A stretch of DNA of 64,000 nucleotides from Pseudomonas sp. ICMP 561 (GCF_002699985.1 NZ_LKBT01000069.1:170964-234963); one strand, 5' to 3'; counted from the first letter of the stretch, positions 28,807 through 37,463 are shown. Notes: generated by a model not told the origin, from the sequence alone. Made by a program: numbers and translations.

Positions 28807-29268
28807 ATGTCGATCCAAAAAGGCTTCGCATCGGCTCTACGGCTGATTCGGGTCAAACAGCAATTGACCCAAAAAGACATCAGCACCCGGGTCACGGGCT
28901 CTCACGTAAGTCAGTTGGAATCGGGTAAAACGAGTCCCACCCTCAAGATGAGTTCTGAACTCGCGGTGGCGCTGGGCGTACAACCGAGCGCTCTTCTCGC
29001 CGTTGCATTTGCCGCTGAGCGCGGTGTTACTCCGAGAGAAATCCTCAACCAGGCTATGGCCGATCTGGAGCGATTGAGTTTGCTCGACTCGGAGCCGCCA
29101 GAATGCGCTGACGCAACTGCAAGTCCACACCCCACGACAGCCCGCGCGGCTGAAATGCGCGCCTCGGTGCTGTCTCTGAAGGCAAAGGGCTTGTCACAGG
29201 CAGAGGTTTCCCGGGAGATGGGCGTCCCGACTTCGACGGTGAATAGGCATTGGCATGCTGAGGGATGA
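28807..29268 (+). CDS. Xre-family regulator with a second C-terminal HTH
   Basis: 153 residues. The N-terminal Cro/CI helix-turn-helix (QKDISTRVTGSHVSQLESGKTSPTLKMSSELAVALGV) is followed by a spacer and a resolvase-style C-terminal HTH (SLKAKGLSQAEVSREMGVPTSTVNRHW). Two HTHs in one short protein is uncommon. It is divergent from the phosphoesterase gene, which it may control. Confidence 0.78.
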   Translation: MSIQKGFASALRLIRVKQQLTQKDISTRVTGSHVSQLESGKTSPTLKMSSELAVALGVQPSALLAVAFAAERGVTPREILNQAMADLERLSLLDSEPPECADATASPHPTTARAAEMRASVLSLKAKGLSQAEVSREMGVPTSTVNRHWHAEG

Positions 29269-29420
29269 ATCTGCTACGTAAGGAAGTCTCTACGGACACA
29301 CTGGGTTAGCTGATCCAGCTAGATGCTGGGTCGTGTTAGTCTCGATGACTTTAGAGCGCCGAATGGCACGCAGCCTACTGAGAACCGGCCCGAAAAACGA
29401 AACGCGTCCAGGAAACTTTC

Positions 29421-29828
29421 ATGTCGTTGAAGACAGCTTTCGCCGCCGTGCTAAAGGCGATGCGCAACAGTCGCGGGCTTACCCAAGAACATCTGTCAGA
29501 CGCCAGTAGTCGCACTTACCTCTCGAAGCTTGAACGTGCCCAATCCAGCCTGACACTCGATAAGCTTCAGGCTATCAGCCAAACGTTGGAGCTTAGTCCT
29601 CTGACCCTGGTCACCATAACGCTCGGATGTGAGAGCGGCGCACCTCTGCGAGACCTGCTAAATCGGTTGGAAACAGAGCTCCTTGATCTTAAGAGCTCAG
29701 GAGTACTCAACGACCTTGGGATTGATTTCGAGGCAGGCGCAGCAGTCGCCCATGTGAAGGCTCTACCGCAGACGAGGAAGCAGGCAATTATCTCTTCTCG
29801 GCAGACAAAATTGCTCTTTAGTGAGTGA
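29421..29828 (+). CDS. Xre-family regulator
   Basis: 135 residues. The N-terminal HTH (LTQEHLSDASSRTYLSKLERAQSSLTLDKLQAISQTLEL) and following LTLVTITLGCESGAPLRDLLNRLETEL parallel the preceding gene (LLAVAFAAERGVTPREILNQAMADLERL), so the two are tandem paralogs, the second lacking the C-terminal HTH. ATG 29421 is 152 bp after the first gene. Confidence 0.75.
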   Translation: MSLKTAFAAVLKAMRNSRGLTQEHLSDASSRTYLSKLERAQSSLTLDKLQAISQTLELSPLTLVTITLGCESGAPLRDLLNRLETELLDLKSSGVLNDLGIDFEAGAAVAHVKALPQTRKQAIISSRQTKLLFSE

Positions 29829-29940
29829 GAGGCGGCGGGGCATTGAGGTTTAGCAGCAGGCTGCTGAAGGGTTTTCAGTTTTTGGATAGCCTCTTTGTTG
29901 GGCTTTGAAGGTCTCCATAGGCGTGCATCATCGCAGCTCG

Positions 29941-30001
29941 TGTAAATCAACTTTTTGATCTGTAAACCAACTTGGTTTACAGATCAAAAAGTAGATTTAC
30001 A
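29941..30001. repeat. 61-bp four-site palindrome, copy A
   Basis: Layout 8-12-8-5-8-12-8: TGTAAATC, 12 bp, TGTAAACC, 5 bp, GGTTTACA, 12 bp, GATTTACA. The two arms pair with a single mismatched position. Copy B at 33041-33101 has the same lengths and the same motif, so the two bracket a 3.0-kb minus-strand gene block. Could be paired recombination sites or operators. Confidence 0.8.
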
Positions 30002-30270
30002 ACCAGAACCTCACGAAACGGATGGACTAGATGATTGTTGCGCGATTACCAGTTCTGCACTCCGTATATCTGCCCAAGGGGTTTGACTGACAAGCTTCAT
30101 TTTCGGCTCGTCAACCGAGAGGTTCCAAAGCTCTCGGTCAGCAAGACGGCCGCAAGACGTTCCAATGAGGCTTAGTAGGATTTATCAAGCGGCTAGCCTT
30201 CTCTCTGCCCAGTTGCTAACCGTGCTCACCACTTGGAGCTGTATGCGACCACCAAAACCAGCAGCACGTT

Positions 30271-30381
30271 TCAAAATAGGATAGGCCACAGAATCTTGAG
30301 TTGCTGGATGACAAACCATATGAAACAGGCCCCACTTGCTGCGAATAAGCCGATGAGAACGACTCGACTCCATGAGCGCAT
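30271..30381 (-). CDS. Possible 36-residue single-span membrane peptide
   Basis: MRSWSRVVLIGLF... with one hydrophobic segment (VVLIGLFAASGACFIWFVI). No ribosome site is obvious. Longer in-frame reading to 30531 overlaps a different, better-looking frame. Could be the tail of a decayed gene. Confidence 0.25.
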   Translation of the reverse strand: MRSWSRVVLIGLFAASGACFIWFVIQQLKILWPILF

Positions 30382-30416
30382 CGAGTTTTGCCACTGAGTG
30401 ATGATTCGAGTGAATG

Positions 30417-30590
30417 TCAGCGCGGCTGCATCGGTGCGAAAAAATAGATCAGCCCCTCGGCGTGCGCAGATACCGTAAAATCGCGGTGCGTCGGCAGTTC
30501 GGTTCTGAAGTTTAGCGAGTTGTCGAACCATCGCACCACCAAATCGCCCTCCTTGCCCACCTCAGCAATCTTCAAGTCATTCTGATTCAA
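30417..30590 (-). CDS. Possible 57-residue protein
   Basis: From TTG 30590 a frame reads LKIAEVGKEGDLVVRWFDNSLNF to EGLIYFFAPMQPR. Its composition looks coding, and the competing frame in this stretch does not. No family is recognised and no strong ribosome site is present; it may be a gene remnant. Confidence 0.3.
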   Translation of the reverse strand: MNQNDLKIAEVGKEGDLVVRWFDNSLNFRTELPTHRDFTVSAHAEGLIYFFAPMQPR

Positions 30591-30611
30591 TATGCTCAGA
30601 TGCAGGCTACG

Positions 30612-30880
30612 CTAAGGCGTATTCAACGGACAGATCCGATACCCTGGCGAAAATTTAAGGAGCCCATTGGGATTGCCTTCTTGGCGCCAAATTTCATTAT
30701 CAGGATTTAAGCGAGTCAGCTCGTCCTGTTTGACCGCCAAGGTTTCTCGCTACTGGCGAAACTCGCCTTGAATTTGCTGGAGCTGAGTCTCATGCGGACG
30801 CTGATCTTGTTCGCGCTGTTCCTTAACCGGGTTCCGGTGGTGCTCCAGCGCATCGCGTGAGCGAGCGATGCGTCGATCTG
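30612..30880 (-). pseudogene. Decayed coiled-coil gene fragment (KfrA-like style)
   Basis: One frame reads RSRDALEHHRNPVKEQREQ, continues through a TAG stop, then KQDELTRLNPDNEIWRQEG and stops at 30612. The glutamine- and arginine-rich heptads resemble the coiled-coil tails of KfrA-type DNA-binding proteins of plasmids and islands. The internal stop and missing N-terminus mark it as a remnant; assignment to KfrA is tentative. Confidence 0.45.
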
Positions 30881-31099
30881 GTAACAAACGGCCTTTTTGC
30901 GCACATTAGGGAGAGGTATCGCACCTACCCCTCTATTGAACTGCTCCTGACCGCGGATTTCGAGTCGGAACAGGGAGAGCGCTTTTTTAACCAACTCACA
31001 GACAATTTGCAGATGAACGTAGAAATCATCATTGAAATACCAAAAATTCCCGTAACGGTGTCAACGGATGCCGGTTACTAAGCAGTAGCCCGTTGAGTG

Positions 31100-31675
31100 C
31101 TACGGGCGCACGTAGGACTGGCATCGGATAAAGCCCCGTGCCAGCAGCGGTAAACGATGCAAGTGAGCAAGATAGATCTTCAGCACCCTAGGCGCAGCAA
31201 TGGTGCTTTCTTCGCCGCTCTGTAACCGCACTGACAAGCGTAGGCCGCAGATCAATCGCATCTGCGACAACCAAGTTCCCCATACCTCGGTGAGATTGAC
31301 CACCGGTTCAAGGGTGTCGAGAGGCTCAAGAGTAACTGTGAAGCCTTGCCCAGGGAGCAGCGCGTGGCCCGAAATGCCCTGAACCTTGGCGTCCCACCTC
31401 AATCGATTGGCTGGTGAGTACCAATCAATTTGATCGAGATAGATAGCTCGGCCTTCGCGATTACCTATGTGAAAAAGAATCTCCGGGGGATGAATCATCC
31501 CTACCTTCAAATCCCCAACCCAGCGAAACCCAAGCCGTAAGAAGGGCTGGGCCGCGCGGGGTTCAATAAGCTTCCTGCCTTCGACAATTCTCTGTCTCAG
31601 CACCTTTGTCAAATACCAGGCTGTTAGCCCTTCGACGCCCCACGTCACAAACTTTAGATAATCGCGTAGCTCCAC
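31100..31675 (-). CDS. Hypothetical protein encoded after the HEPN gene
   Basis: 191 residues from GTG 31675 behind AGGAGAGGG. The N-terminus (LKFVTWGVEGLTAWYLTKVL) is weakly hydrophobic; the rest is strand-rich with a C-terminal basic end (RVLKIYLAHLHRLPLLARGFIRC). No known family is recognised. It lies 99 bp downstream of the HEPN gene on the same strand, so the two may form a pair. Confidence 0.6.
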   Translation of the reverse strand: MELRDYLKFVTWGVEGLTAWYLTKVLRQRIVEGRKLIEPRAAQPFLRLGFRWVGDLKVGMIHPPEILFHIGNREGRAIYLDQIDWYSPANRLRWDAKVQGISGHALLPGQGFTVTLEPLDTLEPVVNLTEVWGTWLSQMRLICGLRLSVRLQSGEESTIAAPRVLKIYLAHLHRLPLLARGFIRCQSYVRP

Positions 31676-31774
31676 CCAGCCCTCTCCTGCTCCGGCCCAG
31701 ACATTGATTGTATAGGGCAGGATTAAACAGCCCCTGCCGCCATTTCGTACTCCTACTGCCCAAGCCGAAACATC

Positions 31775-33028
31775 TCATCGCGGCTCAGGCTGCATCCCCT
31801 TTGACGAGACCAAATCCGACAACGCTTTCAGATATCGTCTCTCGATCTCACCTTCTGCACTCGATTCGCTCAACTGACTGTAGAGTTTGAAGGCCTGGAA
31901 TTTGGCTAGCGCGGCAAAATGGTGAGATTGCTTTGCTAAGGTTGCCGATACTGTGACGTTATCACCATGAAGAGCCTTTGATCGTTTGCAATAGATGGCT
32001 TTCATCGTCTCAAACGCTTGAGCCTGTTCCGGAGGTGGGAAACACAGCGCTGAGACCAATCGCGAAAGCCGATTTCCGATCGATACCTTTTCAGCGGTGT
32101 AGAATGCGGCCTCCATCGCAATCACTGATGCAGTCAGCCTAACGAACTTGTCCTCACTTCTGTAGGCCCGCGAGAAATGCTCCAGGGCCGTCTTGAGTTT
32201 CCGCAGGACTTTATCTTCTGGATAGAAGATCCTATCCGCGAACCAGCCGAAATCCTGTTCAACCAGTAACTCGTAGAACTCGTCCGAGGGATCAATATTC
32301 AGCCTTGATTGTGATCGGAGAGGATGTCGGTCGATGAAGCCGTCTTCGGATCGAACGTGGAAGGCATGCCGAAGCGGCCTACCCCCATTTGGCCAGCTAG
32401 AGTTCTGCGAGTCGCTTAACTGCGCGAAAAGCTCCGCCAATCTGCAAAAAAACGTGAATCCCTGGCCCGCTTTCAAATCACGCCGGTCTAGAGCGCCATG
32501 GCACGGAAAAGCAAGCAGGCACTCCCCTGCTAATGCTCCACCGCCCTGCGTATTTTGGTGCCGGTATTCATCAGCGTTGATTCTTGAGACACCAAACTCC
32601 TCTTTCAGGACATCCTGTAGCTGCTCATGCCCACGAGTCGATTCAATCAGCCGAAACCGCCCAAGCTCAAGCACGCCTTCGACAGCTTCTCTAGTTTGAA
32701 TCCAACAGTTCAACGTATTGAAGCCCAGCGGATAGATGGAAATCCAGTTCTGAAAGGGCTCACTTTCGGCCAGGATGCCATTCAGACCAGTGAAGACCTG
32801 TTGAGGATCCTCGATTTTTTTCACAACTATCAGATCATCTAACGCCATCATGAAAAACTCATATGCAAGACGAGACGGCGCCAGGAAGTGTGCGATTGGA
32901 TAAGCTGGGGCGACTGACAGCAAACGCGGATGGCCTGGAGGCTTGGGTGGCCAAAGTGGGCGGAAAGGCAGTTGGTCTGTGAGGATTTTGTCTACCATCT
33001 GGCTTGCGTGAACACGGGCCGCCACCAT
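31775..33028 (-). CDS. HEPN-domain protein, candidate abortive-infection ribonuclease
   Basis: 417 residues from ATG 33028; a TTG at 33052 inside palindrome B is possible. The C-terminal third carries the HEPN catalytic motif R349-x4-H354 (KRSKALHG) with the preceding IAMEAAFYTAEKVSIGNRLSRLVSALC helices, similar to Apea-like HEPN proteins. The N-terminal two-thirds is not recognised. HEPN proteins of this kind are RNases in toxin-antitoxin and anti-phage systems. The start abuts the palindrome, which could control it. Confidence 0.7.
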   Translation of the reverse strand: MVAARVHASQMVDKILTDQLPFRPLWPPKPPGHPRLLSVAPAYPIAHFLAPSRLAYEFFMMALDDLIVVKKIEDPQQVFTGLNGILAESEPFQNWISIYPLGFNTLNCWIQTREAVEGVLELGRFRLIESTRGHEQLQDVLKEEFGVSRINADEYRHQNTQGGGALAGECLLAFPCHGALDRRDLKAGQGFTFFCRLAELFAQLSDSQNSSWPNGGRPLRHAFHVRSEDGFIDRHPLRSQSRLNIDPSDEFYELLVEQDFGWFADRIFYPEDKVLRKLKTALEHFSRAYRSEDKFVRLTASVIAMEAAFYTAEKVSIGNRLSRLVSALCFPPPEQAQAFETMKAIYCKRSKALHGDNVTVSATLAKQSHHFAALAKFQAFKLYSQLSESSAEGEIERRYLKALSDLVSSKGMQPEPR

Positions 33029-33040
33029 CGAAACCCAACC

Positions 33041-33101
33041 TGTAAACCGCAAATTTCACCTGTAAACCTATCAGGTTTACAGGTCAAAAAGCTGGTTTAC
33101 A
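33041..33101. repeat. 61-bp four-site palindrome, copy B
   Basis: Same 8-12-8-5-8-12-8 layout as copy A, with TGTAAACC at all four positions (two per arm). The inner arms ACCTGTAAACCT/AGGTTTACAGGT are perfect. GGTTTACAG, then TCAAAAAG, then TTTACA are shared with copy A in the right arm. It lies 13 bp upstream of the HEPN start. Confidence 0.8.
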
Positions 33102-33773
33102 TCCTGCGTTTTCTACCTAGTGCTTTACGCATTCAAGCGATCAGCCAGCCCCATACGAACGCCTCAACTGCGGTGGTCAACGCCACCATCGAATGACAAG
33201 TGCACAATCATGGCCTGTGACTTTCTTCTTCTGGCCTCTTTTTCGAGCTTTTCCTTCAGGCTTGTATAATTCATCAATCGAAAATCTACCCGCCACCCTG
33301 CCCTTGTCATACCCCAGTGCTCGACCTTTTTCATGCCAGACTCATGCCCTTCGTGAAGCCCCCGGGAGTGTTTGCTTCATCCTCAGTCGAAACGACTGAA
33401 ATTTGTCCCGCGTTCCCCCCTCCTGATAGCCGTCCTGATGCCCAGCGGATCGGCCAGCTCTGCAGGCGGATATTTGGCATATACCTGCTGGCCTTAAAGG
33501 GCGATGGAGCGCATGACTGTGGCCCACTAGAACAAGGTAGTATGCTGAGCGCTTTGACTGATGGAGTAGTTGCGTGGGAAGGGGTACAAGATCCCCCGAA
33601 CACGCGCTGACATAAACGATTTCCTGGAGCTTGCATCGAGCCAGATTCTTCCGCTCCTTGATCGGGTCAAGAAGGCCCGGGATGTTTACCAGCTCAGCAG
33701 CGTAGGGGAATACGACATCTTGGCGGAAGACCAATTCGCACATCAAGAAGCTATTGTTGTCGCTTGAGACCTT
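33102..33773. other. Stretch without a well-supported gene
   Basis: Overlapping frames on both strands are mostly shadows. A plus-strand frame 33570-33767 (65 residues, ADINDFLELASSQILPLLDRV) has coding-like composition but only a TTG start. Nothing else can be supported. Confidence 0.35.
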
Positions 33774-33959
33774 CTAAGCACGTTCTGGAAGCTCTGTTTC
33801 TTTGTCTGTAGCGATAGCTGGCTCAGGAGCAGATGGCTCCAGCCTTAGTATCTCAAGCATCCAGTCGCCGGCCCGATCGAACTCCAGCATCATCGCATCG
33901 AACTCCTCAGGTGTGAGAGGTTCTGGGGTGCACTGTGCTTCACGTAACCTCCGGTTTTT
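33774..33959 (-). pseudogene. Possible gene fragment, C-terminal part
   Basis: An open frame reads CTPEPLTPEEFDAMMLEFDR to ATDKETELPERA and stops at 33774. The composition is typical of coding sequence, but no start codon with a ribosome site is in frame. It is probably the end of a truncated gene. Family unknown. Confidence 0.3.
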
Positions 33960-34104
33960 CGTAGTGGAGCCGAATTGAACGGCATGAGTCGACCGGTGCT
34001 GCCGCCAACCTAAATGCCGCTACGCTAATGCCAAGCTTCGAGGACTATAAGCATCGGGGTGCTTTACCACCATAGCCTTTGGCCCATCGTTGAAAGGAAG
34101 CAAA

Positions 34105-35301
34105 ATGTCTACGTTGCACGTCTTTATCGACACAAATATTTTTCTTAATTTTTACTCATTCCCGGATGACCGGCTTGAAGTACTGGACGAACTCATTGCC
34201 CTCACTCAGCCGGGTCAGATCACTCTACACCTGCCCAAACAGGTGGAAAATGAGTTCAAGAGAAATCGTGAGTCCAAGCTTCAAGCTGCGATGTCGGAGT
34301 TCAACAATGCTAAGTTGCCCAGCAAGGTACCCAACCATATGCGGGGAACGGCAACGGCTCGCCAGTACGATGACGCAGTGAAGACGGTTCAGCAGGCCAA
34401 GGCTCTGCTGATTGCAAATGCAACGTCGCTCGCCCTGCGCAATGAGCTTGACGTTGATAGCAAGCTTGCCGATTTGTTCCGCAATGCTGCCCGGTACGCC
34501 GAAGACGACGAGTTGTACGAAAAGGCCATCGTCAGGATGAATAAGGGGAATCCACCAGGAAAGGGCGTGAGCGTAGGAGACCGATACAACTGGGAAACCT
34601 TGCTAAGACATGTTCCCGATGGAGATTTGTTCATCGTCTCCAAGGATGACGATTTTGTATCACCGCTGACCATGGATAAGGTTAGTCGGCCTCTCGCGTT
34701 CCTGTCGGATGAATGGGCCGATTTGAAAGGTGGCGGCAATCTGAGCATGTTCAGAAACATCAAAGATCTCGTGACCTACTACAAAAACCAGCTGGAGCAG
34801 CCCGACGCCGCTGCTCCACCAGAAGTCGTCGAAGTCGAATATGTTCCTCCCACTACCGCCAATCATATCGACCCGGCCGGTGCACTGGCCGTACCGATAC
34901 CTAAGGCTTCGCGAACAGAGAATGAGTCTGAAGCAGTCGTCCCAGAGGAACGCCTCATCCAGGAAGCAGCCAAGGTGCCTCGTCAGGAGGTTCTTGCCGC
35001 TATTCAAGACTTGGTTGAGAGCAGCTCCTTTGCGGATACTCACTCTGCAGTGAGCAAGCTTGCCCCCTATATGCCGTACCTTATGGCGGAGGACGCCGTC
35101 GAATTGTTTCGTGCAGCGGTCACCAACAGCCAAATCGGATGGATTATCTCCGACGATGACGTGGGCGACTTTTACTTGTCACTCCTCAATGAGTGGCCTT
35201 TGGCGATGGATTCTGAGTTGGCAGAGGCGCTTATCGACCTACTGGGGCTTTCGTCAGAGCCGACCCAGGAAGAACCGTTTGAAGAGTACCCACAACTCTA
35301 G
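34105..35301 (+). CDS. PIN-domain protein (DUF4935-like), candidate RNase
   Basis: 398 residues from ATG 34105 behind AAAGGAAG. The N-terminal PIN domain shows FIDTNIFLNFY (Asp9, Asn11), an acidic VENEFKRN at residues 47-54, and a second acidic cluster in LFIVSKDDDF near residue 180. The C-terminal half (after about residue 230) is acidic, begins with a proline-rich linker and is not recognised. PIN proteins are Mg-dependent RNases; a large stand-alone one in this setting suggests a toxin or defence effector. No antitoxin is clear next to it. Confidence 0.75.
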   Translation: MSTLHVFIDTNIFLNFYSFPDDRLEVLDELIALTQPGQITLHLPKQVENEFKRNRESKLQAAMSEFNNAKLPSKVPNHMRGTATARQYDDAVKTVQQAKALLIANATSLALRNELDVDSKLADLFRNAARYAEDDELYEKAIVRMNKGNPPGKGVSVGDRYNWETLLRHVPDGDLFIVSKDDDFVSPLTMDKVSRPLAFLSDEWADLKGGGNLSMFRNIKDLVTYYKNQLEQPDAAAPPEVVEVEYVPPTTANHIDPAGALAVPIPKASRTENESEAVVPEERLIQEAAKVPRQEVLAAIQDLVESSSFADTHSAVSKLAPYMPYLMAEDAVELFRAAVTNSQIGWIISDDDVGDFYLSLLNEWPLAMDSELAEALIDLLGLSSEPTQEEPFEEYPQL

Positions 35302-35310
35302 CCTGCCTGC

Positions 35311-35496
35311 ATGCGCGTCACCCCAGTTGGCATTTGTTCTCCTTTGTTTGAACCGAAGTATGGCATCAGCACTTACCCCTATTCATACGAGCAAGGGACA
35401 GACCCAGGCGAATATAGAATCAGCGAGACTTTTACGGCTCAACCATTCTTAATTCCAAGGCGCACCGAGGACGATGATTGGGTTGTGAAAACATGA
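35311..35496 (+). CDS. Small hypothetical protein
   Basis: 61 residues (MRVTPVGICSPLFEPKYGIS...RRTEDDDWVVKT), 9 bp after the PIN gene stop, same strand. No ribosome site and no family recognised; included because the close spacing suggests it may be translated with the PIN gene. Confidence 0.3.
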   Translation: MRVTPVGICSPLFEPKYGISTYPYSYEQGTDPGEYRISETFTAQPFLIPRRTEDDDWVVKT

Positions 35497-35552
35497 GGAA
35501 AAGAAGACCATTGGTAGCCTAGAGCCATCACCGACCTGCAAGGATGCTTTGT

Positions 35553-35882
35553 ATGCAAGCCAAAACGCTCAAATCCCTCATCGCTGATCACGGTGTTTCC
35601 TTCGACGCCGCAACCATTATGAACACGCTCGTCAAAACCGGTCATGCGGAGGTGTTCCAGTATCCCAGTACGACTGGCAGCGGCGTGATGAAGTCATTCA
35701 AGCGACTCACGGATAAAGCTGAACACATCGGAATCAACAAGGCATCAATGGGCCACCCGTTCAAAACTGAGCCAAAATTCTACGCCGAAACCTTCGCTGA
35801 TTTGCTCAATGTGGTGGTACGTCAACTCCACGAGGAGACAGTCGCGCTTGTAGCAGCGCGTGCAGAGCTAAAGGCTGTTTGA
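35553..35882 (+). CDS. Small hypothetical protein
   Basis: 109 residues from ATG 35553 behind AGGA. Helical, with TLKSLIADHGVSFDAATIMNTLVKTGHAEVFQYPSTTGSG near the N-terminus, resembling a winged-helix layout. Similar small proteins are common on Pseudomonas mobile elements; no function known. Confidence 0.5.
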   Translation: MQAKTLKSLIADHGVSFDAATIMNTLVKTGHAEVFQYPSTTGSGVMKSFKRLTDKAEHIGINKASMGHPFKTEPKFYAETFADLLNVVVRQLHEETVALVAARAELKAV

Positions 35883-36119
35883 TCACGGCAAACCAGTCTC
35901 CCCGATACTGTGTTGTAGGAGCTATCAGACTGCAGAACAACTAAGTGACGGCTACCAGAACACCTGCCGCAGCGAAGGCAATCTGCGTTCAGCTCTGCAA
36001 ACCACTAGCCTTGCAGGCCTTTCGCGATATTGACAGACAATCAACATGCCGGGCACATTCAGGCGGTACGCATGACTCTTGTGCATCGCAGATGCTAGAC
36101 ACCATGGCGGGTAGCCCCA

Positions 36120-36656
36120 ATGAAAGCTGAGAAACTTCCATCACCGCAATTTAAAATCGCATCGTCCACGGATCGACCTATGGACATGCAGTCCATTTTG
36201 AAAGCCTTCGTCGAAGCCGGTTGGGAATTTATATTCTATGCGGCCTATGAGCCACTGGCAGAGATGCTAAGCAACGTATATGTCCATGCTCCAAGCGCTG
36301 CTTCGCCAAGCGTAAGCTGGGAGTTGACGGTGGAACAGGCAGTCGCGGGAACAGCCATTACCGTTCGCGACAACGGTCAAGGGGTCTATGGCTCAGTATC
36401 CAAGCACATCAACAAAGATGTTTCCTCATTAGAAGCCATCATCTTAGCGATTAACCAACGCTCGTCAGCCCAGTATCGTGGGCAGGGCCTCAGCTCTATC
36501 TTGCGAGCTGTCCGCGGAGGGTCTATACATTCGTTCATTATCGAAAGCGGAGATCACTCCTTTAGCGTCACGGAGGACAGGCAATTCTCTAGCCGTGCCG
36601 CAAAGCTTCAAGGTACCCGGGTGCAGATCATCATGCCTTTGGGCCATGAGCAATGA
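36120..36656 (+). CDS. GHKL-fold ATP-binding protein
   Basis: 178 residues. The N-box (LAEMLSNVYVHA, Glu48 and Asn52), G1 box (VRDNGQG, residues 82-88) and G2 box (RGQGLSSI, residues 120-127) are those of a histidine-kinase-type ATPase; there is no dimerisation or receiver domain. Anti-sigma-factor-like kinases have this build. It overlaps the next gene by four bases, and that gene encodes a STAS-like partner. Confidence 0.75.
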   Translation: MKAEKLPSPQFKIASSTDRPMDMQSILKAFVEAGWEFIFYAAYEPLAEMLSNVYVHAPSAASPSVSWELTVEQAVAGTAITVRDNGQGVYGSVSKHINKDVSSLEAIILAINQRSSAQYRGQGLSSILRAVRGGSIHSFIIESGDHSFSVTEDRQFSSRAAKLQGTRVQIIMPLGHEQ

Positions 36657-36985
36657 GCCGCCCTATTGTGCTGCGCGAACTCGCTAAATTTCCTTGCGGA
36701 CGCACACCTATTGATGGCATTTACAGCGGGGAAACCTTCAGAAAAGAGCAACTACTGGTGGCCCTTAGGTCACCAGGCAATGTCACAGTGGATCTGAAAG
36801 GAACGGTTGCTCTCCCATCGTCCTGGCTGGAAGAGGCATTCGGGGGACTTGTGAGGGCAGATAAGTACACCGCGCATGAGCTCAACTCCCGGCTGATTTT
36901 GCAAACATCGAGTCCACTAATCAGCAATCAGATTTGGCGCTACATTGCGAGTGCGGAGGGTACACCTGATGTCCCCGACGACTGA
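36653..36985 (+). CDS. STAS-like (DUF4325-type) protein
   Basis: 110 residues. KFPCGRTPIDGIYSGETFRKE, then VTVDLKGTVALPSSWLEEAFGGL, follows the DUF4325 pattern of a central strand DL-G and a helix SFLDEAFG. Such proteins are usually fused or adjacent to a GHKL ATPase. ATG overlaps the ATPase stop (ATGA), and its end overlaps the next start. Likely partner-switch pair. Confidence 0.65.
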   Translation: MSRPIVLRELAKFPCGRTPIDGIYSGETFRKEQLLVALRSPGNVTVDLKGTVALPSSWLEEAFGGLVRADKYTAHELNSRLILQTSSPLISNQIWRYIASAEGTPDVPDD

Positions 36986-37463
36986 AATCCTTAAGGCAAT
37001 TGTGGTGGCGTTACTGGGTGGGTGGTTTGGAGCATGGATCACTTCGATCAGAGCAAAGTGGACAGCTTTCTCATCTGACTACTCAAAGAGACTAGAGCAG
37101 GGCTTTGTTCTGATTGACCAGCTGTCAGAGTGCTCGTGCCTGTGGTGGGAACGGATTGATCCTAGCGACAAGCTCAAAGTTAATCCCGGCTATATCGCTG
37201 GGCTTCAGTCACGTCTGACCACTTTCATTCAGTCCATGGATGACGACTACTCTGGGTTCAATACATCTGGGGTCGATCAGGCCTACCACGACTTTACTGA
37301 TGAATGCACAGGCGGCCTTTTCCCCGAGAAGGATGCGGTCGTTGCATCAGGCAAGTCCGCTGCCATCCTCAATAACGCCGAGCGCCTGAAGGCTCAACTC
37401 TTCGCAGTTCGCCGCAGAGACTACTCAATGCGCTTGAACATCAAAAAATCTAGAGCTCGGTGA
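36969..37463 (+). CDS. Hypothetical protein with N-terminal membrane anchor
   Basis: 164 residues from ATG 36969 behind GGAGG, inside the end of the STAS-like gene. A single N-terminal transmembrane helix (ILKAIVVALLGGWFGAWITS) is followed by a helical cytoplasmic part. No domain recognised. The three overlapping genes form an operon; the anchored protein may be its effector or sensor. Confidence 0.6.
   Translation: MSPTTEILKAIVVALLGGWFGAWITSIRAKWTAFSSDYSKRLEQGFVLIDQLSECSCLWWERIDPSDKLKVNPGYIAGLQSRLTTFIQSMDDDYSGFNTSGVDQAYHDFTDECTGGLFPEKDAVVASGKSAAILNNAERLKAQLFAVRRRDYSMRLNIKKSRAR

Noticed and set aside
29941-30001. Reading the 61-bp palindrome only as a transcription terminator
   Set aside because: No GC-rich stem or T-run; the same four-box layout recurs at 33041, which a terminator would not explain.
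30271-30531. 86-residue minus-strand frame beginning MVRQLAKLQNRTADAPRF
   Set aside because: The N-terminal 50 residues overlap another frame with better coding character; only the last 36 residues might be a peptide.
33718-33741. TGGCGGAAGACCAATTCG, resembling the reverse complement of a tRNA-Ser 3' end and so a possible attachment-site copy
   Set aside because: Nine contiguous bases plus ATTCG is weak, and the T-arm does not pair. Could be chance in a window of this size.
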